Assembly: GCF_008364795.1 (NCBI RefSeq)
Contig: NZ_VTTM01000005.1
Location: 1 to 64,000 of the forward strand
Length of the DNA: 64,000 bases
Origin: Azospirillum oryzae
Lineage (GTDB): Bacteria > Pseudomonadota > Alphaproteobacteria > Azospirillales > Azospirillaceae
Direction: 5' to 3'
In this document: positions 1 through 9,699 of the stretch, one piece after another
How positions within the stretch are numbered: the stretch's first letter is position 1
Layout: the number at the start of each line of letters is the position of its first letter
Position numbers and translations under genes: made by a program
Notes under the pieces: model-generated
Databases searched by the model: none
Seen by the model: the letters and a program-made list of their open reading frames with translations, nothing else
Told to the model about the DNA's origin: nothing

Positions 1-557
1 TGCCGATCCCCTTCAGGAAACCCAACACCCCAAGGCCGCAACGGCTACCAACTGCCGCCGCCTGCGCATCCCTTCTCGACTTCACGATCAACAATGTCCA
101 AGATCCAGCCCGATCACGACAGATCATCGACCGGTGAACCGGGTCGATGTATCGTCATTTTGAGATCGGAGGAGCGCAAACCGACCGGTTCGCGCTGGCA
201 GGCATCTTTTCTAGCTCTCTCGGCCGATTGGGTCAAGCCCTTTTTTTTCGGCCTCTCCACCGAAGCGTCGGCAGAGCGATGAGCGGAAACGACCCTGCCC
301 CAATCCATCGGGGCCTCGGCCATCGGCGTCTTCGCTTCCGCAAGGGCGCCACCGGTCGAGGGCCGGGTATATACGCAGCCGTTCGGTGCTCGTCCAGGAC
401 AAAATGCGCCTGACTTGCGATTTTGCCGTACCTCAAATGTCCCGAGATCGAAGCAGGCTGGCCAGCCGCGAAATGCGACCGTGCCGTGCCATCGCACTTG
501 CGGGATAGGCGAGCGGGAGACGATACAGGGGCGCCCCTGCCCTTTCCCAATCCGGCC
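1..557. other. Left-edge intergenic region
   Basis: I see no convincing gene here. Short open frames on both strands lack a ribosome binding site and a family signature, and those on the minus strand are antisense extensions of the antiporter gene. A run of eight T follows GGGTCAAGCCC at 231-248, and GGCCGA (222-227) can pair with TCGGCC (248-253). This could be a weak terminator for an upstream plus-strand gene outside the window, but the stem is too poor to call. TATATA at about 368 could belong to a promoter for the antiporter. Confidence 0.5.
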
Positions 558-2255
558 ATGCACGACCCTACCCTTCTGCTCGACGTCCTGTTCCTGCTGC
601 TGGCCGCGATCCTGGTGGTCCCGCTGTTCCAGGCCCTGCGCATTCCGGCGGTGCTGGGTTATCTCGTGGCGGGCGCGATGTTGGGTCCGCACACGCCGGG
701 GCCTGTGGTCGATCTGGCGGTGCCCCAGGTGCTGTCGGAGTTCGGCGTCGTCTTCCTGCTGTTCGCCATCGGGTTGGAATTGCCGGTCTCGCGCCTGCGG
801 GCCATGCGGCATTACATCTTCGGGCTGGGACTGATGCAGGTCGGGCTGACCAGCGCCGCCATCGGCCTTGCCGCCTGGTGGCTCGGGCTCTCTCCGGAAG
901 CCGCCCTGATCGTCGGCGGCATGCTGGCTTTCTCCTCCACCGCCACGGTGCTGAAACTGCTGGTCGAGCGGGGAGAGACGGTTGCCCGCTTCGGCCGGAT
1001 TTCCGTTGCGGTGCTGATCTTCCAGGATCTCGCGGTAGTTCCGCTGCTGACCCTGCTGCCGCTGCTGGCCGATCCGAATGCCAGCATTCCGCTGGCACTG
1101 GCGCTCGCCGCGGCGAAGGCGGTGGCGGCGATCCTGGTCATCATGCTGCTGGGCCGATTCGTCGTGCGGCCGGCTTATCGCTTCATCGCCTCTGCCGGCA
1201 ATCCGGAGCTGTTCACCGCCACCAACCTGTTCGTTGTCCTGGCGGTCGGCTGGCTGACGGCCGAGGCAGGCATGTCGATGGCGCTGGGCGCCTTCCTGGC
1301 CGGCATGCTGCTGGCCGACACCGCCTATCGCCATCAGGTCGAGGCGGATATCGAGCCTTTCCGCGGGCTGCTGCTCGGGCTGTTCTTCATGACGGTGGGC
1401 ATGTCGCTGGACCTGCCGGCCATGGCCGCCGAGGCGGAGACGATCGCCGCGCTGACCGCCGCTCTGCTGGTCGGCAAGAGCCTGCTGCTGTTCGTGCTGT
1501 GCCGGCTGTCGGGGCTTGGGCTGGCGACCTCGCTCAGAATCGGATTGCTGCTGTCGCAGGGCGGCGAGTTCGCCTTCGTCCTGGTCGGCAAGGCGGTCGG
1601 CCTGTCGGTTCTGGACGGTCATACCGGCCTGCTGCTGTCCTCCTCGGTGGCGCTCAGCATGGCGGTGACGCCGGCGATCGGCGCGGTCGCCCAGCGCCTG
1701 GCCCAGCTGATCGAAGCGCGGATGGGGGCCGAGGCCTTCGGAATCGAGACCAGCGATCTGAAAAGCCATGTGCTGATCTGCGGCTATGGCCGCGTCGGCA
1801 AGGCGGTGGCCAAGCTGCTGACCGAGCACAACATCGCCTATGTGGCACTGGACCTGGAGCCGCAGCGGATCGCCGCCGCCCGCCATGACGGGCTGCCGGT
1901 CTATTACGGCGACGCCAGCCAGGGCACCGTGCTGCGCGCCGCCGGAATCGAGCGGGCGCGGGCCGCCGTCATCACGCTGAACCGGCCGGATGCCGCCCAC
2001 CGGGCGGTGGAGGCGATCCACGCGACGGCCCCGAAGCTGCCGATCATCGCCCGCGCCCATGATCTGGGGCAGAGCGCCACGCTGACGGAAGCCGGCGCCA
2101 GCGCCATCGTGCCCGAGACGATGGAGGCCAGCCTGCAACTGGCCGGCCTCGTCCTGCGCAGCGCCGGCGTCGATACCGCCGCCATCGACCTCAGCCTGAA
2201 ATCCTATCGGGACGGCAATTACCGCGCCCTGGCCGAGCAGAAGGTTGCTGAATAA
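558..2255 (+). CDS. CPA2-family monovalent cation/proton antiporter (KefB-like)
   Basis: The 565-residue protein has an N-terminal membrane domain of about 12 segments (roughly residues 1-390) typical of Na+/H+ or K+/H+ exchangers. A C-terminal TrkA-N (RCK) domain follows, with a Rossmann GYGRVG motif near residue 407, as in KefB/KefC/YbaL. The likely role is K+ or Na+ efflux in exchange for protons at the inner membrane, gated by nucleotide or thiol binding to the RCK domain; the ion cannot be read from sequence. I start at the ATG that directly precedes the first hydrophobic stretch. An upstream ATG at 423 would add 45 non-conserved residues. No clear Shine-Dalgarno precedes the chosen ATG, so the start is moderately certain. 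The gene converges on cysA with a 5 bp gap and has no obvious terminator. Confidence 0.9.
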   Translation: MHDPTLLLDVLFLLLAAILVVPLFQALRIPAVLGYLVAGAMLGPHTPGPVVDLAVPQVLSEFGVVFLLFAIGLELPVSRLRAMRHYIFGLGLMQVGLTSAAIGLAAWWLGLSPEAALIVGGMLAFSSTATVLKLLVERGETVARFGRISVAVLIFQDLAVVPLLTLLPLLADPNASIPLALALAAAKAVAAILVIMLLGRFVVRPAYRFIASAGNPELFTATNLFVVLAVGWLTAEAGMSMALGAFLAGMLLADTAYRHQVEADIEPFRGLLLGLFFMTVGMSLDLPAMAAEAETIAALTAALLVGKSLLLFVLCRLSGLGLATSLRIGLLLSQGGEFAFVLVGKAVGLSVLDGHTGLLLSSSVALSMAVTPAIGAVAQRLAQLIEARMGAEAFGIETSDLKSHVLICGYGRVGKAVAKLLTEHNIAYVALDLEPQRIAAARHDGLPVYYGDASQGTVLRAAGIERARAAVITLNRPDAAHRAVEAIHATAPKLPIIARAHDLGQSATLTEAGASAIVPETMEASLQLAGLVLRSAGVDTAAIDLSLKSYRDGNYRALAEQKVAE

Positions 2256-2260
2256 AGGTC

Positions 2261-3298
2261 CTACCGCGCGAACACCCGCGCCCGGTCGATGTGGACGGCA
2301 CAGCGGTCGCCGGCGACGATGCCGAGCGTGGCGAGGCGCTCGCGGTCCATCTCCGCTTCCAGCGCCAGACCGGCGAGGTCGATGTCGATGCGGGCGTCCG
2401 GGCCGACGACATGGATGCCGGAGATGCGCGCCGGACCACCGACGGCCGGTGTGACGCCGAGATCGTGCGGGCGGACATAGGCCACCGCCCGCCCCTGCAC
2501 CCCGCCATCGGTCGCAATGGCGAGCGCGCCGTCGCCGATATGGGCGATGCCGCCTTCCACCGTGCAGTCGAGCCGGTTCACCTGCCCGAGGAATTCATAG
2601 ACGAAGGCCGAGGCGGGGTGATCGTAGACCTCCGCCGGGGATCCGATCTGCTCGATCCGGCCCTGGTTCATCACCACCACGCGGTCGGCCAGTTCAAGCG
2701 CCTCCTCCTGGTCGTGGGTGACGAAGACGGAGGTGACGTGGATGTCTTCGTGCAGCTTGCGCAGCCAGCGCCGCAGCTCCTTGCGGACCTTGGCGTCGAG
2801 CGCGCCGAAGGGCTCGTCGAGCAGCAGCACCTTCGGCTCGATGGCGAGCGCGCGGGCGAGCGCGACGCGCTGGCGCTGGCCGCCCGACAGTTGCGCCGGA
2901 TAACGGCCGGCGAAGGGCGACAGCTGCACCAGATCCAGCAATTCGGTCACCCGCCGCCGGATCTCGGCCGAGCTTGGGCGTTGGCCACGCGGCCGCACCT
3001 TCAGACCGAAGGCGACATTGTCGAAAACGGTCATGTGGCGGAACAGGGCGTAATGCTGAAAGACGAATCCGACCTGACGGTCGCGCGGCTTCAGCCCCAG
3101 CGCCTCCTCCCCATTCAGCAGCAGGCCGCCGGCGTCAGGGCTTTCAAGCCCGGCCATGATGCGCAGCAGCGTGGTCTTGCCGGAGCCGGAGGGACCGAGC
3201 AGGGCCAGAAGCTCCCCCGACCTCACTTCCAGATCGACGGAGTCGAGCGCGGTGAAATCGTTGAAGCGCTTGGTGATGCCTGAAACCTGGATCGCCAT
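2261..3298 (-). CDS. cysA: Sulfate/thiosulfate ABC transporter ATP-binding protein
   Basis: The 345-residue protein has Walker A GPSGSGKT (35-42), signature LSGGQ (137-141), Walker B VLLLDEP (157-163) and the switch histidine at 195. A C-terminal TOBE-like regulatory domain follows (about 240-345). It energises sulfate or thiosulfate uptake by the CysTW permease in the inner membrane and supplies cysteine biosynthesis. It is the last gene of sbp-cysT-cysW-cysA and starts 28 bp after cysW. The assignment to sulfate rests on the neighbours; the ATPase alone would fit several CUT1/MalK-like transporters. Confidence 0.93.
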   Translation of the reverse strand: MAIQVSGITKRFNDFTALDSVDLEVRSGELLALLGPSGSGKTTLLRIMAGLESPDAGGLLLNGEEALGLKPRDRQVGFVFQHYALFRHMTVFDNVAFGLKVRPRGQRPSSAEIRRRVTELLDLVQLSPFAGRYPAQLSGGQRQRVALARALAIEPKVLLLDEPFGALDAKVRKELRRWLRKLHEDIHVTSVFVTHDQEEALELADRVVVMNQGRIEQIGSPAEVYDHPASAFVYEFLGQVNRLDCTVEGGIAHIGDGALAIATDGGVQGRAVAYVRPHDLGVTPAVGGPARISGIHVVGPDARIDIDLAGLALEAEMDRERLATLGIVAGDRCAVHIDRARVFAR

Positions 3299-3326
3299 GG
3301 ATTGCGTTTCCTCTGCCTGCCTGCGA

Positions 3327-4214
3327 TCAGTGCCGGGTCGCCGCCAGCTCTTCCCCGAAGCGCCACTCCAGCGCGGTCTTCACGACCAGCGTGACCAGCG
3401 CCAGCATGGCCAGGAGCGAGGCGACCGCGAAGGCGGCGACGAAGTTGTATTCGTTGTAGAGAATCTCGACATGCAGCGGCATCGTGTTGGTCTCGCCCCG
3501 GATGTGGCCGGAGACGACCGACACCGCGCCGAACTCGCCCATCGCGCGCGCGTTGCACAGCAGCACGCCGTAGAGCAGGCCCCACTTGATGTTGGGAATG
3601 GTCACCCGCCAGAAGGTCTGCCAACCGGACGCGCCCAAAACCAGCGCGGCCTCCTCCTCGTCGGAGCCCTGTTCCTGCATCAGCGGGATCAGTTCGCGCG
3701 CCACGAAGGGGAAGGTGACGAAGATGGTGGCGAGCACCAATCCCGGCACGGCGAAGATGATCTGGATGCCCATGTCGCGCAGATAGGCACCGAACAGCCC
3801 GTTCAGGCCGAACAGCAGGACATAGATCAGGCCCGAGATCACCGGCGACACCGAGAAAGGCAGGTCGATCAGCGTGATCAGCAGGTTCTTGCCGCGGAAA
3901 TCGAACTTGGCGACGCACCAGGATGCGGCGACGCCGAACAGCAGATTGGCCGGCACCGAGATAACGGCGACAATCAGCGTCAATTCGATGGCGGCGACTG
4001 CGTCCGGTTCGGTCAGCGCCGCCCAATAGGCGTCGAAGCCGTGGCGCAACGCCTCCGCGAACACCGCCACCAGGGGCAGCAGCAGGAACAGCGCCAGGAA
4101 CAGCAGCGCGCCGGCAATGAGAAGGAAGCGGACCCAGCCCGGCTCGCTCAGCACCGATCGTACCGGCGGAACGGCGATGTTCGTGCTGGTGCTGGTGATC
4201 GTATCAGCGGGCAT
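3327..4214 (-). CDS. cysW: Sulfate ABC transporter permease CysW
   Basis: The 295-residue inner membrane protein has six predicted segments and the binding-protein-dependent transport EAA loop ([11 protein letters not shown]...), which docks on CysA. It pairs with CysT to form the translocation pore for sulfate or thiosulfate. Its start codon lies inside the end of cysT (11 bp overlap), so translation is probably coupled. The order CysT, CysW, CysA is the usual one for this transporter, and nothing appears truncated. Confidence 0.93.
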   Translation of the reverse strand: MPADTITSTSTNIAVPPVRSVLSEPGWVRFLLIAGALLFLALFLLLPLVAVFAEALRHGFDAYWAALTEPDAVAAIELTLIVAVISVPANLLFGVAASWCVAKFDFRGKNLLITLIDLPFSVSPVISGLIYVLLFGLNGLFGAYLRDMGIQIIFAVPGLVLATIFVTFPFVARELIPLMQEQGSDEEEAALVLGASGWQTFWRVTIPNIKWGLLYGVLLCNARAMGEFGAVSVVSGHIRGETNTMPLHVEILYNEYNFVAAFAVASLLAMLALVTLVVKTALEWRFGEELAATRH

Positions 4215-5103
4215 GACGCGACCTCATCCACTGCTGGAGGAGATTGAGGATCAGGAGCATGACGAAGGACACCGCCAGCATCGCCGTGCCGACCGCGGCG
4301 GCACCGGCATAGTCGTACTGCTCCAGCTTGATGACGATCAGCAGCGGCAGGATTTCCGTCAGGCCGGGCATATTGCCGGCGATGAAGATGACAGAGCCGT
4401 ATTCACCGATACCGCGGGCGAAGGACAGCGCGAAGCCGGTCACCAGCGCCGGCAGAATGGCAGGCAGGATGATGCCGCCGAAGATCTGCAGGCGCGACGC
4501 ACCCAGCGAGGCCGCGGCCTCCTCCTCCTCCGGCGGCAGATCCTGGAGGATCGGCTGCACGGTGCGGACGACGAAGGGAAGCCCGATGAAGGTCAGCGCG
4601 ATGGCGATGCCGAGCGGCGTGAAGGCGACCTTCATACCGAACAGCTCGTTCAACGGCTTGCCCAGCCAGCCGTTCGGGGCATAGAGCGCGCTAAGCGCGA
4701 TGCCGGCCACCGCCGTCGGCAGGGCGAAGGGCAGATCGACCAGCGCATCCACCAGCCGCTTGCCGGGAAAGTCGTAACGGACCAGCACCCAGGTGACCAG
4801 GAGGCCGAAGATCGCATTGGTGAGCGCGGCGGCGAAGGACAGCCCGAAACTGACCTGGAAGGCGGCAAGCACGCGCGGCGTGGTCACCGCCGTCCAGAAC
4901 CCGCTCCAGCCGAGGCCGCTGGATTTGACGATCAGCGCCGCCAGCGGCACCAGCACGATGATGCTGAGATAGCTGACCGTGAAGCCGAGCGTCAGTCCAA
5001 AGCCGGGAAGGACGCTGGGCTTGCGGAAGAGGGGAAGGGAAGCGCGGACCGTCACCGCGCTCTCCCGTCCGGCGGGGACGGCATCGCTGCCGGCGGCGAC
5101 CAT
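4204..5103 (-). CDS. cysT: Sulfate ABC transporter permease CysT
   Basis: The 299-residue permease is also called CysU. It has six hydrophobic segments and an EAA motif ([12 protein letters not shown]) near residues 200-211. An N-terminal stretch of about 25 polar residues precedes the first segment. It forms the pore with CysW. Only 3 bp separate it from the stop codon of the binding-protein gene, and it overlaps cysW by 11 bp, so the four genes read as one operon. Confidence 0.93.
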   Translation of the reverse strand: MVAAGSDAVPAGRESAVTVRASLPLFRKPSVLPGFGLTLGFTVSYLSIIVLVPLAALIVKSSGLGWSGFWTAVTTPRVLAAFQVSFGLSFAAALTNAIFGLLVTWVLVRYDFPGKRLVDALVDLPFALPTAVAGIALSALYAPNGWLGKPLNELFGMKVAFTPLGIAIALTFIGLPFVVRTVQPILQDLPPEEEEAAASLGASRLQIFGGIILPAILPALVTGFALSFARGIGEYGSVIFIAGNMPGLTEILPLLIVIKLEQYDYAGAAAVGTAMLAVSFVMLLILNLLQQWMRSRHAR

Positions 5104-5106
5104 GGG

Positions 5107-6114
5107 TCAGCGCCCCATCTGGAAGATCTGGTCGAAGACGCCGCCATCCGAGAAATGCTTCTCCTGCGCAGCACGCCAGCCACCGAACTGGTCGATGGTG
5201 ACCAGTTTAACATCGGCGAAGCGTCCCGCATACTGGGCCGCCAGCTCCGGCGACCGCGGGCGGTAGAAGTTTCTGGCTGCGATCTCCTGCCCATCGCGGG
5301 TGTAGAGGAATTGCAGGTAAGCCTCCGCCACCTTGCGGGTTCCCTTGCGGTCGACGACCTTGTCCACGACAGCCACCGGCGGTTCGGCCAGAATCGACAG
5401 GCTGGGCGTCACGATCTCGAACTTGTCGGCACCGAATTCTTTCAGTGAGAGGTATGCCTCGTTTTCCCACGCCAGTAGGACATCGCCGATTCCGCGCTGG
5501 GTGAAGGTCACGGTGGAGCCACGGGCGCCGCTGTCCAGCATCGGAACGTTCTTCAGCAGCTGCGACACGAACTCCTTGGCCTTGGCCTCGTCGTTGCCGT
5601 TCGCCTGCATCGCGTAAGCCCAGGCGGCCAGATAGTTCCAGCGCGCGCCGCCCGAGGTCTTCGGGTTGGGGGTGATGACCTGGACGCCCGGCTTCACGAG
5701 GTCGTTCCAGTCCTTGATTCCCTTCGGATTGCCCTTCTTCACCAGGAACACGATGGTCGAGGTGTAGGGAGCGCTGTTGTTCGGCAGGCGCCCTTGCCAG
5801 TCTTTCGCCAGCAGGCCGGCATCGGCGATGGCGTCGATGTCATAGCCCAGCGCCAGGGTCACGACGTCCGCATCCAGGCCATCGATGACCGAGCGGGCCT
5901 GCTTGCCAGATCCACCATGCGCCTGCCGCACCGTCAGGACGCGGCCGGTCTCCGCCTGCCATGCCTTGGCGAAGGCCTTGTTGAACTCGACGTAGAATTC
6001 CCTGGTGGGATCGTAGGACACGTTCAGCAGCGTATCCTTGGAATCCGCGGCGGCGACACCCAACCAGGCCAGCGTCAGGCCGGCGGCGAGAAGAGTCAGA
6101 CGACGAAGCGACAT
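5107..6114 (-). CDS. sbp: Periplasmic sulfate-binding protein
   Basis: The 335-residue precursor has a Sec signal peptide (cleavage probably after residues 22-24, ...GVAAA-DS). It carries family blocks [12 protein letters not shown] near the mature N-terminus and [12 protein letters not shown] in the middle. It captures sulfate (Sbp) or thiosulfate (CysP) in the periplasm and delivers it to CysTW; the two types are hard to separate by eye. A near-perfect Shine-Dalgarno, GGAGGT, lies 7 nt before the ATG. This is the first gene of the cys operon, so its upstream region should hold the promoter. No cys biosynthesis gene or CysB-type regulator is adjacent in this window. Confidence 0.93.
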   Translation of the reverse strand: MSLRRLTLLAAGLTLAWLGVAAADSKDTLLNVSYDPTREFYVEFNKAFAKAWQAETGRVLTVRQAHGGSGKQARSVIDGLDADVVTLALGYDIDAIADAGLLAKDWQGRLPNNSAPYTSTIVFLVKKGNPKGIKDWNDLVKPGVQVITPNPKTSGGARWNYLAAWAYAMQANGNDEAKAKEFVSQLLKNVPMLDSGARGSTVTFTQRGIGDVLLAWENEAYLSLKEFGADKFEIVTPSLSILAEPPVAVVDKVVDRKGTRKVAEAYLQFLYTRDGQEIAARNFYRPRSPELAAQYAGRFADVKLVTIDQFGGWRAAQEKHFSDGGVFDQIFQMGR

Positions 6115-6423
6115 GGCAGGGACCTCCTTCGGTGGCTGCCGATTTCCACTATATTCTTTCGTGGTATGTCCGGCGCTTTTTCTATCTCTCTCGTAGAGTT
6201 TGCATGCTGAAAGCGTGCTTGGGAAGCGGTTTTTTGCGTTCGGCTGCGGGAAAACCGCGCGCGGTCATCAACCCGTTGGCGTTACGGCGAAAAGTAGCTG
6301 AGGGAACTCCGTTCGGCATGCGCGGCCATTCTCGTGCCGGACGGGGGATCATGAACGGAACCGGCAACTTTGCCGGTCTTGCCCTGTTGAGTACCGAAAT
6401 CGACACTGTCAGGAGCAAACACG
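6115..6423. promoter_or_regulatory. Divergent intergenic region between sbp and a small membrane peptide gene
   Basis: This roughly 310 bp gap has no convincing gene. It must carry the promoter of the sulfate transporter operon (leftward), and the AT-rich part at about 6140-6210 is the best candidate. Rightward it ends with AGGAG just before the small gene at 6424. I could not identify a specific operator. Confidence 0.4.
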
Positions 6424-6564
6424 ATGGCTGGCCCTTTCCGGAAAGTGGGCACTGAACTCCCGAAGGCCGGCACCTCGCGGGGCATGGGGCGCCCCGCCAT
6501 GTGGAGCATTCTGGGTATCCTTGCCGTTCTGGCCCTGCTGCTGCTGTTCTTCCCGACCTGGTAA
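6424..6564 (+). CDS. Small single-pass membrane protein (46 aa)
   Basis: The 46-codon frame starts with ATG 9 nt after an AGGAG ribosome binding site. It encodes a polar, basic N-terminal half (about 25 residues rich in G, P, K and R) followed by one hydrophobic segment (WSILGILAVLALLLLFF) ending at ...PTW. The strong RBS, the clean membrane segment and the codon use support a real gene. I recognise no family. It lies between the sulfate operon and the glycosyltransferase genes, about 250 bp upstream of the latter on the same strand. Confidence 0.6.
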   Translation: MAGPFRKVGTELPKAGTSRGMGRPAMWSILGILAVLALLLLFFPTW

Positions 6565-6810
6565 CGGCAGCCGGCGGCGATGCCGGTCCGTGGCGATCTG
6601 GAGGTTTGCGAGGACCCGCGCCGCCGGATCGCAAGGCTGAGATGCCGCCTTGCCGGTGGACCCGGAGGCTGCCTACGCCATCGCGGACGAAGGGCCGGGG
6701 CTGTCGGGCGGTTCCTTCGCCGCCGGTACGAGGAGCGGTAACGGCGATATTGTTTGCCGCCGAAGGGCGCGGGATGATTGCATTGACACCCGGCGGCGTC
6801 ACTCCTATGG

Positions 6811-8448
6811 GTGGAAACGGATGCTGACCGTGTCCCGCCCGTCGAGGCGCCGCCGGCGGTCGTCGTGCCAATCGGGACCGTTCGAACGATGCATGCCTCC
6901 GACCTCCACGCCGCGACGATGACCGACCTGATCGCCCGGCTGCACGGTCCGGCCGGGACCGGGGAAGCTTTGAAGGCGATTTCGGAAAGCTGCGAAGCTG
7001 CGAGGGCGACAGGACTGGGCAGCGATGCCGAGACGATGGACGCGCTGGACGCCGCGACCGCCGGCCTGGACCCGATCCTGCGGGAATCGGCGCTGGCCGC
7101 CGTGTCCGGGGACCTGCGGCGATACCTGCACATCTTGGACATGCTGGACAATGTGCTGGATCTGGCGTCGCTGGAGGGGATCAACCAGATCTACTGGTCC
7201 ATGCAGCGCCAGCTTTTCCTGATGCGCATGGATATGGCGTCCGTGCCCGATTTCGTCGCGGAGCACCTGTTTGCCTTCTACGAACGCTTCCTGCGGCAGA
7301 TCGCGTTGCGTCTGGGGCTGACCCCGGCGGCAAGGCAGGCAGGGATGCCCGATACAGGGCGGGTCGTCATCGTGACGAACCAGTTCCTGTCGGCCGAACA
7401 CCAGCCGTCGCGCGACCTGCTGCTGCTGGCGGTGCGGCTTCAGCGCGACCTTGGCCGGACGGTCCTGGTGCTCAACACCAACATGATGCCGGACCGCTAT
7501 TACAGCCCGTTCGTCCCGCCTTTCGCCGCCGCGCTGGAAGAGAGGTTGTCGGGGGAGCAGACGATCCGCTGCGGCGGCGAGCGGATCCGAATGCTGTCGT
7601 CCACCGCGCCCGGCATCACCGCGGAGAAGCTGGGCGGTTTCCTGTCGGCGGTGGAGGCGTTCGACCCCGATCTGGCGATCGCCTTCGGCGGCTCGGTGAT
7701 CGTCGCCGACCTGCTGGAATGCGCGCGTCCGCTGATGTGCATCCCGACGACCAGCGGGCGGATCGTCTCGCTTGCCGACATCGTGCTGGATTTCGGCGGC
7801 CACGCGCCGCCGGCCGGCGACGGGCGGCTTGCCCGGTCCTGGCGTCCGTCGCGCTTCGGCCTGTCGCTGCGCCGCACGGGGGACACCGCCACGCGCGCCG
7901 AATTCTCTCTGCCGGACTCCGCGTTCGTCTGCGTCGTGGTCGGCAACCGCCTGGATGCCGAGGCCGACGGCGCGTTCCTGGACCTGCTGGGGCGGATCTT
8001 GGACGCCGTGCCGCAGGCGCTGGTGCTGTTCGCCGGCGGGGTGGAGACTTTGCCCGGACGGCTGGCCGCGGACGGGCATGCCGGGCAACTCCGCAGCCTC
8101 GGCCATGTCGACCGGATGGAGGCGCTGATGTCGGTCTGCGACCTGTTCGTCAATCCGCGCCGCACCGGCGGCGGAGCGGGAGCGGCGCAGGCGATGGCAG
8201 GCGGCGTGCCGGTGCTGTCCTTCGACGGTGGAGACGTCGCCAGCGTGGCCGGTCCGTCCTTCCTGGTTGCCGACGACGCGGCTTTCGTCGCCCGCGCCGC
8301 CGCCCTGGCGGGCGATCCGGCGCTGCTGGCCGAAGCGCGGCAGGAGGCCCGCACCCGCATCGCCGCGGTGGAGCGGGAGGGCGCCGACAATGCACAGCTC
8401 TCCGCCTACATGGCCGAGGCGGCCGGGCTGTTCGCGGCGCGGAGATAG
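6811..8448 (+). CDS. Glycosyltransferase-like protein with helical N-terminal region
   Basis: With the GTG start the product is 545 residues. Residues about 25-170 look helical and have no obvious family. Residues about 185-330 and 360-530 resemble the two Rossmann halves of a GT-B glycosyltransferase. The C-terminal half contains DLFVNPRRTGGGAGAAQAMAGG followed by VPVLSF, like the nucleotide-sugar binding region of GT4 enzymes. It probably transfers a sugar in the cytoplasm; donor and acceptor are unknown. The next gene starts 4 bp after its stop, so the two are cotranscribed. The start is uncertain: an ATG at 6889 would remove 26 residues that look disordered. Confidence 0.7.
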   Translation: METDADRVPPVEAPPAVVVPIGTVRTMHASDLHAATMTDLIARLHGPAGTGEALKAISESCEAARATGLGSDAETMDALDAATAGLDPILRESALAAVSGDLRRYLHILDMLDNVLDLASLEGINQIYWSMQRQLFLMRMDMASVPDFVAEHLFAFYERFLRQIALRLGLTPAARQAGMPDTGRVVIVTNQFLSAEHQPSRDLLLLAVRLQRDLGRTVLVLNTNMMPDRYYSPFVPPFAAALEERLSGEQTIRCGGERIRMLSSTAPGITAEKLGGFLSAVEAFDPDLAIAFGGSVIVADLLECARPLMCIPTTSGRIVSLADIVLDFGGHAPPAGDGRLARSWRPSRFGLSLRRTGDTATRAEFSLPDSAFVCVVVGNRLDAEADGAFLDLLGRILDAVPQALVLFAGGVETLPGRLAADGHAGQLRSLGHVDRMEALMSVCDLFVNPRRTGGGAGAAQAMAGGVPVLSFDGGDVASVAGPSFLVADDAAFVARAAALAGDPALLAEARQEARTRIAAVEREGADNAQLSAYMAEAAGLFAARR

Positions 8449-8451
8449 CGC

Positions 8452-9693
8452 ATGCGCTTCCTGCTTTGCGGACAGGGAACGTCGGAAATCCTGTGGTCGA
8501 TCCATGCGGCCCTGGTCGATCTGGGGCACGAGTCCGTGCTGGCGCTGCCCGACATCTCGCAGGATGTGATCGACCGCCGCATCGACGTCCTGTTCGTGCT
8601 GAACCTGTTCGAGATTCCCAAGCCGACGGTGGAGATGCTGCGCGCCTACATCGCGCAGTTCGGTGGCCAACAGGGCAAGGGGCCGGCCATCGTCCACATC
8701 TGCCTGAAGCACCCGCTGGAGGAGATCGGCGCCGGCACGGCGGAGCAGATCCGCGATGCCGACCGCTGGATGGCCGACAACGACGTTTCCATGTGGTGCA
8801 TGTGCCAGGGTTCGGCGGCGCAGGCGGTCCGCCTGGGGCTGAGCCGGGTCTTCCACGAGCCGCTGGGGGTTCATCGCACGATCTGCACCGCTCCGGCAGC
8901 GGACGGAACGGTGGACCTGTACAAGCGCTGGATGGCGCAGGACACGCCCGGACTGCGGCGCCACCCCTATGCCGCGATGAAGGGGCAATCGGATGCCGGG
9001 GCCGACGCCGAAGCATCGGCACGCGACCGTTTCCTCTATCTGGGACAGGGCTGGCCGGAGCATCTGGAGTCCGGACGCGACCCGGTTCCCCCAGCGATCC
9101 AACGCGATGCTGAGGCGGTGGCCGCGGCGATGATGGAGCGGCCGATGCTGCACCGGCTGCAGGCGATGGATTCCTGTGGTCTGGCGGACCGGTCGGCGGA
9201 TCCGGCCTGGACCCTGGCGTTCAACCGGGCCTTCACCATCGCCTTCGCGGTGGAGAACCGGCGCCGCTTCGCCACCGCGTTGCGCCGTGGATTCGGCGAG
9301 GGGTTCTCGCTGTGGGGCAATGGTTGGGAGCGGTTCGGCCTCAAAGCCGGCCCGGTGTCGGCGGCACCGCGCAACGCCTACCCCACCGCGGCGGCCTGCC
9401 TGGATTTCGGCAGCCTCGCCTACGACACGGCGATCTTCCCGAGGACGCTGGAGATCGTCAAACGGAACGGGCTGCTGGTGAGCTGGCGCCACGCCGACAC
9501 CGCCCGGTTGTTCGGCCCGCACGCGACCGAGCTGACCTTCACCGGCGAGGACGACGCGGTGCGCCTGCTCTCCGCGCTGGCCGGCGACGCCGACCGCCGC
9601 GCGAGGCTGCGGTCGGCGTATCTGGAACATTGCTTCGACACCCTGGCGCTGACCGCCATCCTGCCACGGGTCATCGCACGCGCCTGCAACTGA
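8452..9693 (+). CDS. CgeB-like glycosyltransferase-family protein
   Basis: The 413-residue protein begins with a Rossmann-like strand (MRFLLCGQGTSEIL). Its C-terminal half has the pattern WGNGWERFG ... LDFGSLAYDTAIFPRTLEI, resembling the Glyco_trans_1_2/CgeB group (spore maturation CgeB, COG4641). The function is probably sugar transfer to a protein or polysaccharide, with unknown substrate. It forms a two-gene unit with the preceding glycosyltransferase-like gene (4 bp gap) and converges on the Mfd-like gene (6 bp gap). The family assignment is from remembered motif shape, so it is tentative. Confidence 0.6.
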   Translation: MRFLLCGQGTSEILWSIHAALVDLGHESVLALPDISQDVIDRRIDVLFVLNLFEIPKPTVEMLRAYIAQFGGQQGKGPAIVHICLKHPLEEIGAGTAEQIRDADRWMADNDVSMWCMCQGSAAQAVRLGLSRVFHEPLGVHRTICTAPAADGTVDLYKRWMAQDTPGLRRHPYAAMKGQSDAGADAEASARDRFLYLGQGWPEHLESGRDPVPPAIQRDAEAVAAAMMERPMLHRLQAMDSCGLADRSADPAWTLAFNRAFTIAFAVENRRRFATALRRGFGEGFSLWGNGWERFGLKAGPVSAAPRNAYPTAAACLDFGSLAYDTAIFPRTLEIVKRNGLLVSWRHADTARLFGPHATELTFTGEDDAVRLLSALAGDADRRARLRSAYLEHCFDTLALTAILPRVIARACN

Positions 9694-9699
9694 CCGGAC

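Noticed and set aside
222-253. T8 run with flanking inverted repeat as a terminator
   Set aside because: The stem directly before the T-run is only three base pairs, and no gene ending upstream is seen in the window.
114-2138. Long minus-strand open frame across the antiporter gene
   Set aside because: It is rich in Gln, Arg and His with no family signature, and runs antisense to a gene with clear antiporter motifs. Many such frames in this window result from high GC content.
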